A stretch of 64,000 nucleotides of DNA from assembly GCF_031143425.1 (NCBI RefSeq), contig NC_090444.1:57965533-58029532 (forward strand). Reading direction: 5' to 3'. Position numbers and translations under genes: made by a program. The notes beneath the pieces are model-generated. The model saw only the letters and a program-made list of their open reading frames with translations, searched no databases and had not been told where the DNA came from. This document shows, in pieces, positions 63,781 through 64,000 of this stretch; the first letter of the stretch is position 1; each line of letters begins with the position of its first letter. Source of the DNA: Pleurodeles waltl (Eukaryota; Chordata; Amphibia; Caudata; Salamandridae).

Positions 63781-64000
63781 TACTTATACCCAGTTATGCA
63801 TTTAGAGTGGGGATACTTCAAAGAAGGGCTTTTGAAATGTAAATAGATCCTCTCTTACTCCCCTGGCTCTAGACTCACTACAGAGAGTTATGCAGCTCTT
63901 TGTGTTGAAGCAGGGCACTGTGTGTTTAAGTGTCAGCGTCAGCTCCTCCTTCCCATCCTGCCCAGAATAGCCCATCAACATACAGATGGCCACCTAGTCA
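63781..64000. other. No recognisable feature
   Basis: Flank of the inverted repeat. The sequence after the LTR end is not a primer site, so arm 2 is a solo or 3' LTR fragment. Confidence 0.4.

Overview
The window is repeat-dominated vertebrate DNA with no host gene, tRNA, rRNA or CRISPR array that I can support. The combination of a Tf1/sushi chromovirus, Gmr1-type Ty3/gypsy elements with very long LTRs, foamy-like endogenous retroviruses, LINEs with ATTG-type tails and abundant foldback MITEs fits a large-genome amphibian, most likely a newt or other salamander. That assignment is an inference from repeat style, not from a marker gene.

Layout. 1-645: nothing recognised. About 646-14968: Gmr1-like gypsy element, copy A, minus strand, 3'-truncated. 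Its order is gag, protease, integrase, RT, RNase H. Its roughly 3.0 kb 5' LTR is split by an intact plus-strand chromovirus (7687-13864, target duplication GGTGC). 14969-16955: older LTR-like DNA carrying an 861 bp MITE. 16956-19150: nothing recognised. 19150-20331: decayed LINE RT (plus). 20332-24290: a second LINE (minus), with EN and RT remnants and tandem 5' monomers. 24291-25411: one MITE, otherwise unrecognised. 25412-37680: foamy-like provirus B2, truncated at its 3' side and interrupted by several MITEs and by Gmr1 copy C (29878-34130, target duplication TTTTG). 37681-39360: nothing firm. 39360-40370: LTR-like repeat. About 41000-45425: decayed LINE (plus), split by a 164 bp MITE and by a solo foamy-like LTR (43963-45060, target duplication ACAC). 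45426-46710: mostly unrecognised. 46711-62821: Gmr1 copy D (minus), interrupted by a nearly full-length foamy-like provirus B1 (50227-61477, target duplication ACAT). 62077-63780: a large inverted repeat of two Gmr1 LTR fragments.

How the parts work. The chromovirus looks structurally complete: CCHC Gag, a canonical -1 frameshift signal (GGGAAAC, 6-nt spacer, 8-bp stem), and a Pol with protease, RT, RNase H, integrase and chromodomain. Its LTRs differ by one substitution and one 5-bp indel in about 900 bp. Instead of a tRNA-type primer site it has 9 nt complementary to the predicted 5' end of its own RNA, the self-priming arrangement known for Tf1/sushi elements. Provirus B1 keeps a foamy-virus-like plan: Gag without a zinc knuckle, Pol in the +1 frame from its own ATG, Env overlapping the end of pol with a furin-cut leader, and an extra reading frame before the 3' LTR. 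Stops, frameshifts and changed catalytic residues make it defective.

The most unusual signal is a small reading frame inside the foamy-like LTRs. It encodes a 37-38 residue single-pass hydrophobic peptide ending in a conserved I-A-A-H-A core, directly before the poly(A) signal. It is intact in two diverged LTRs and decayed in a third. Further notable signals are a GC-rich MITE built from nine consecutive hairpins, a 731-bp tandem duplication inside env, and a SAP-like N-terminal segment in the Gmr1 Gag.
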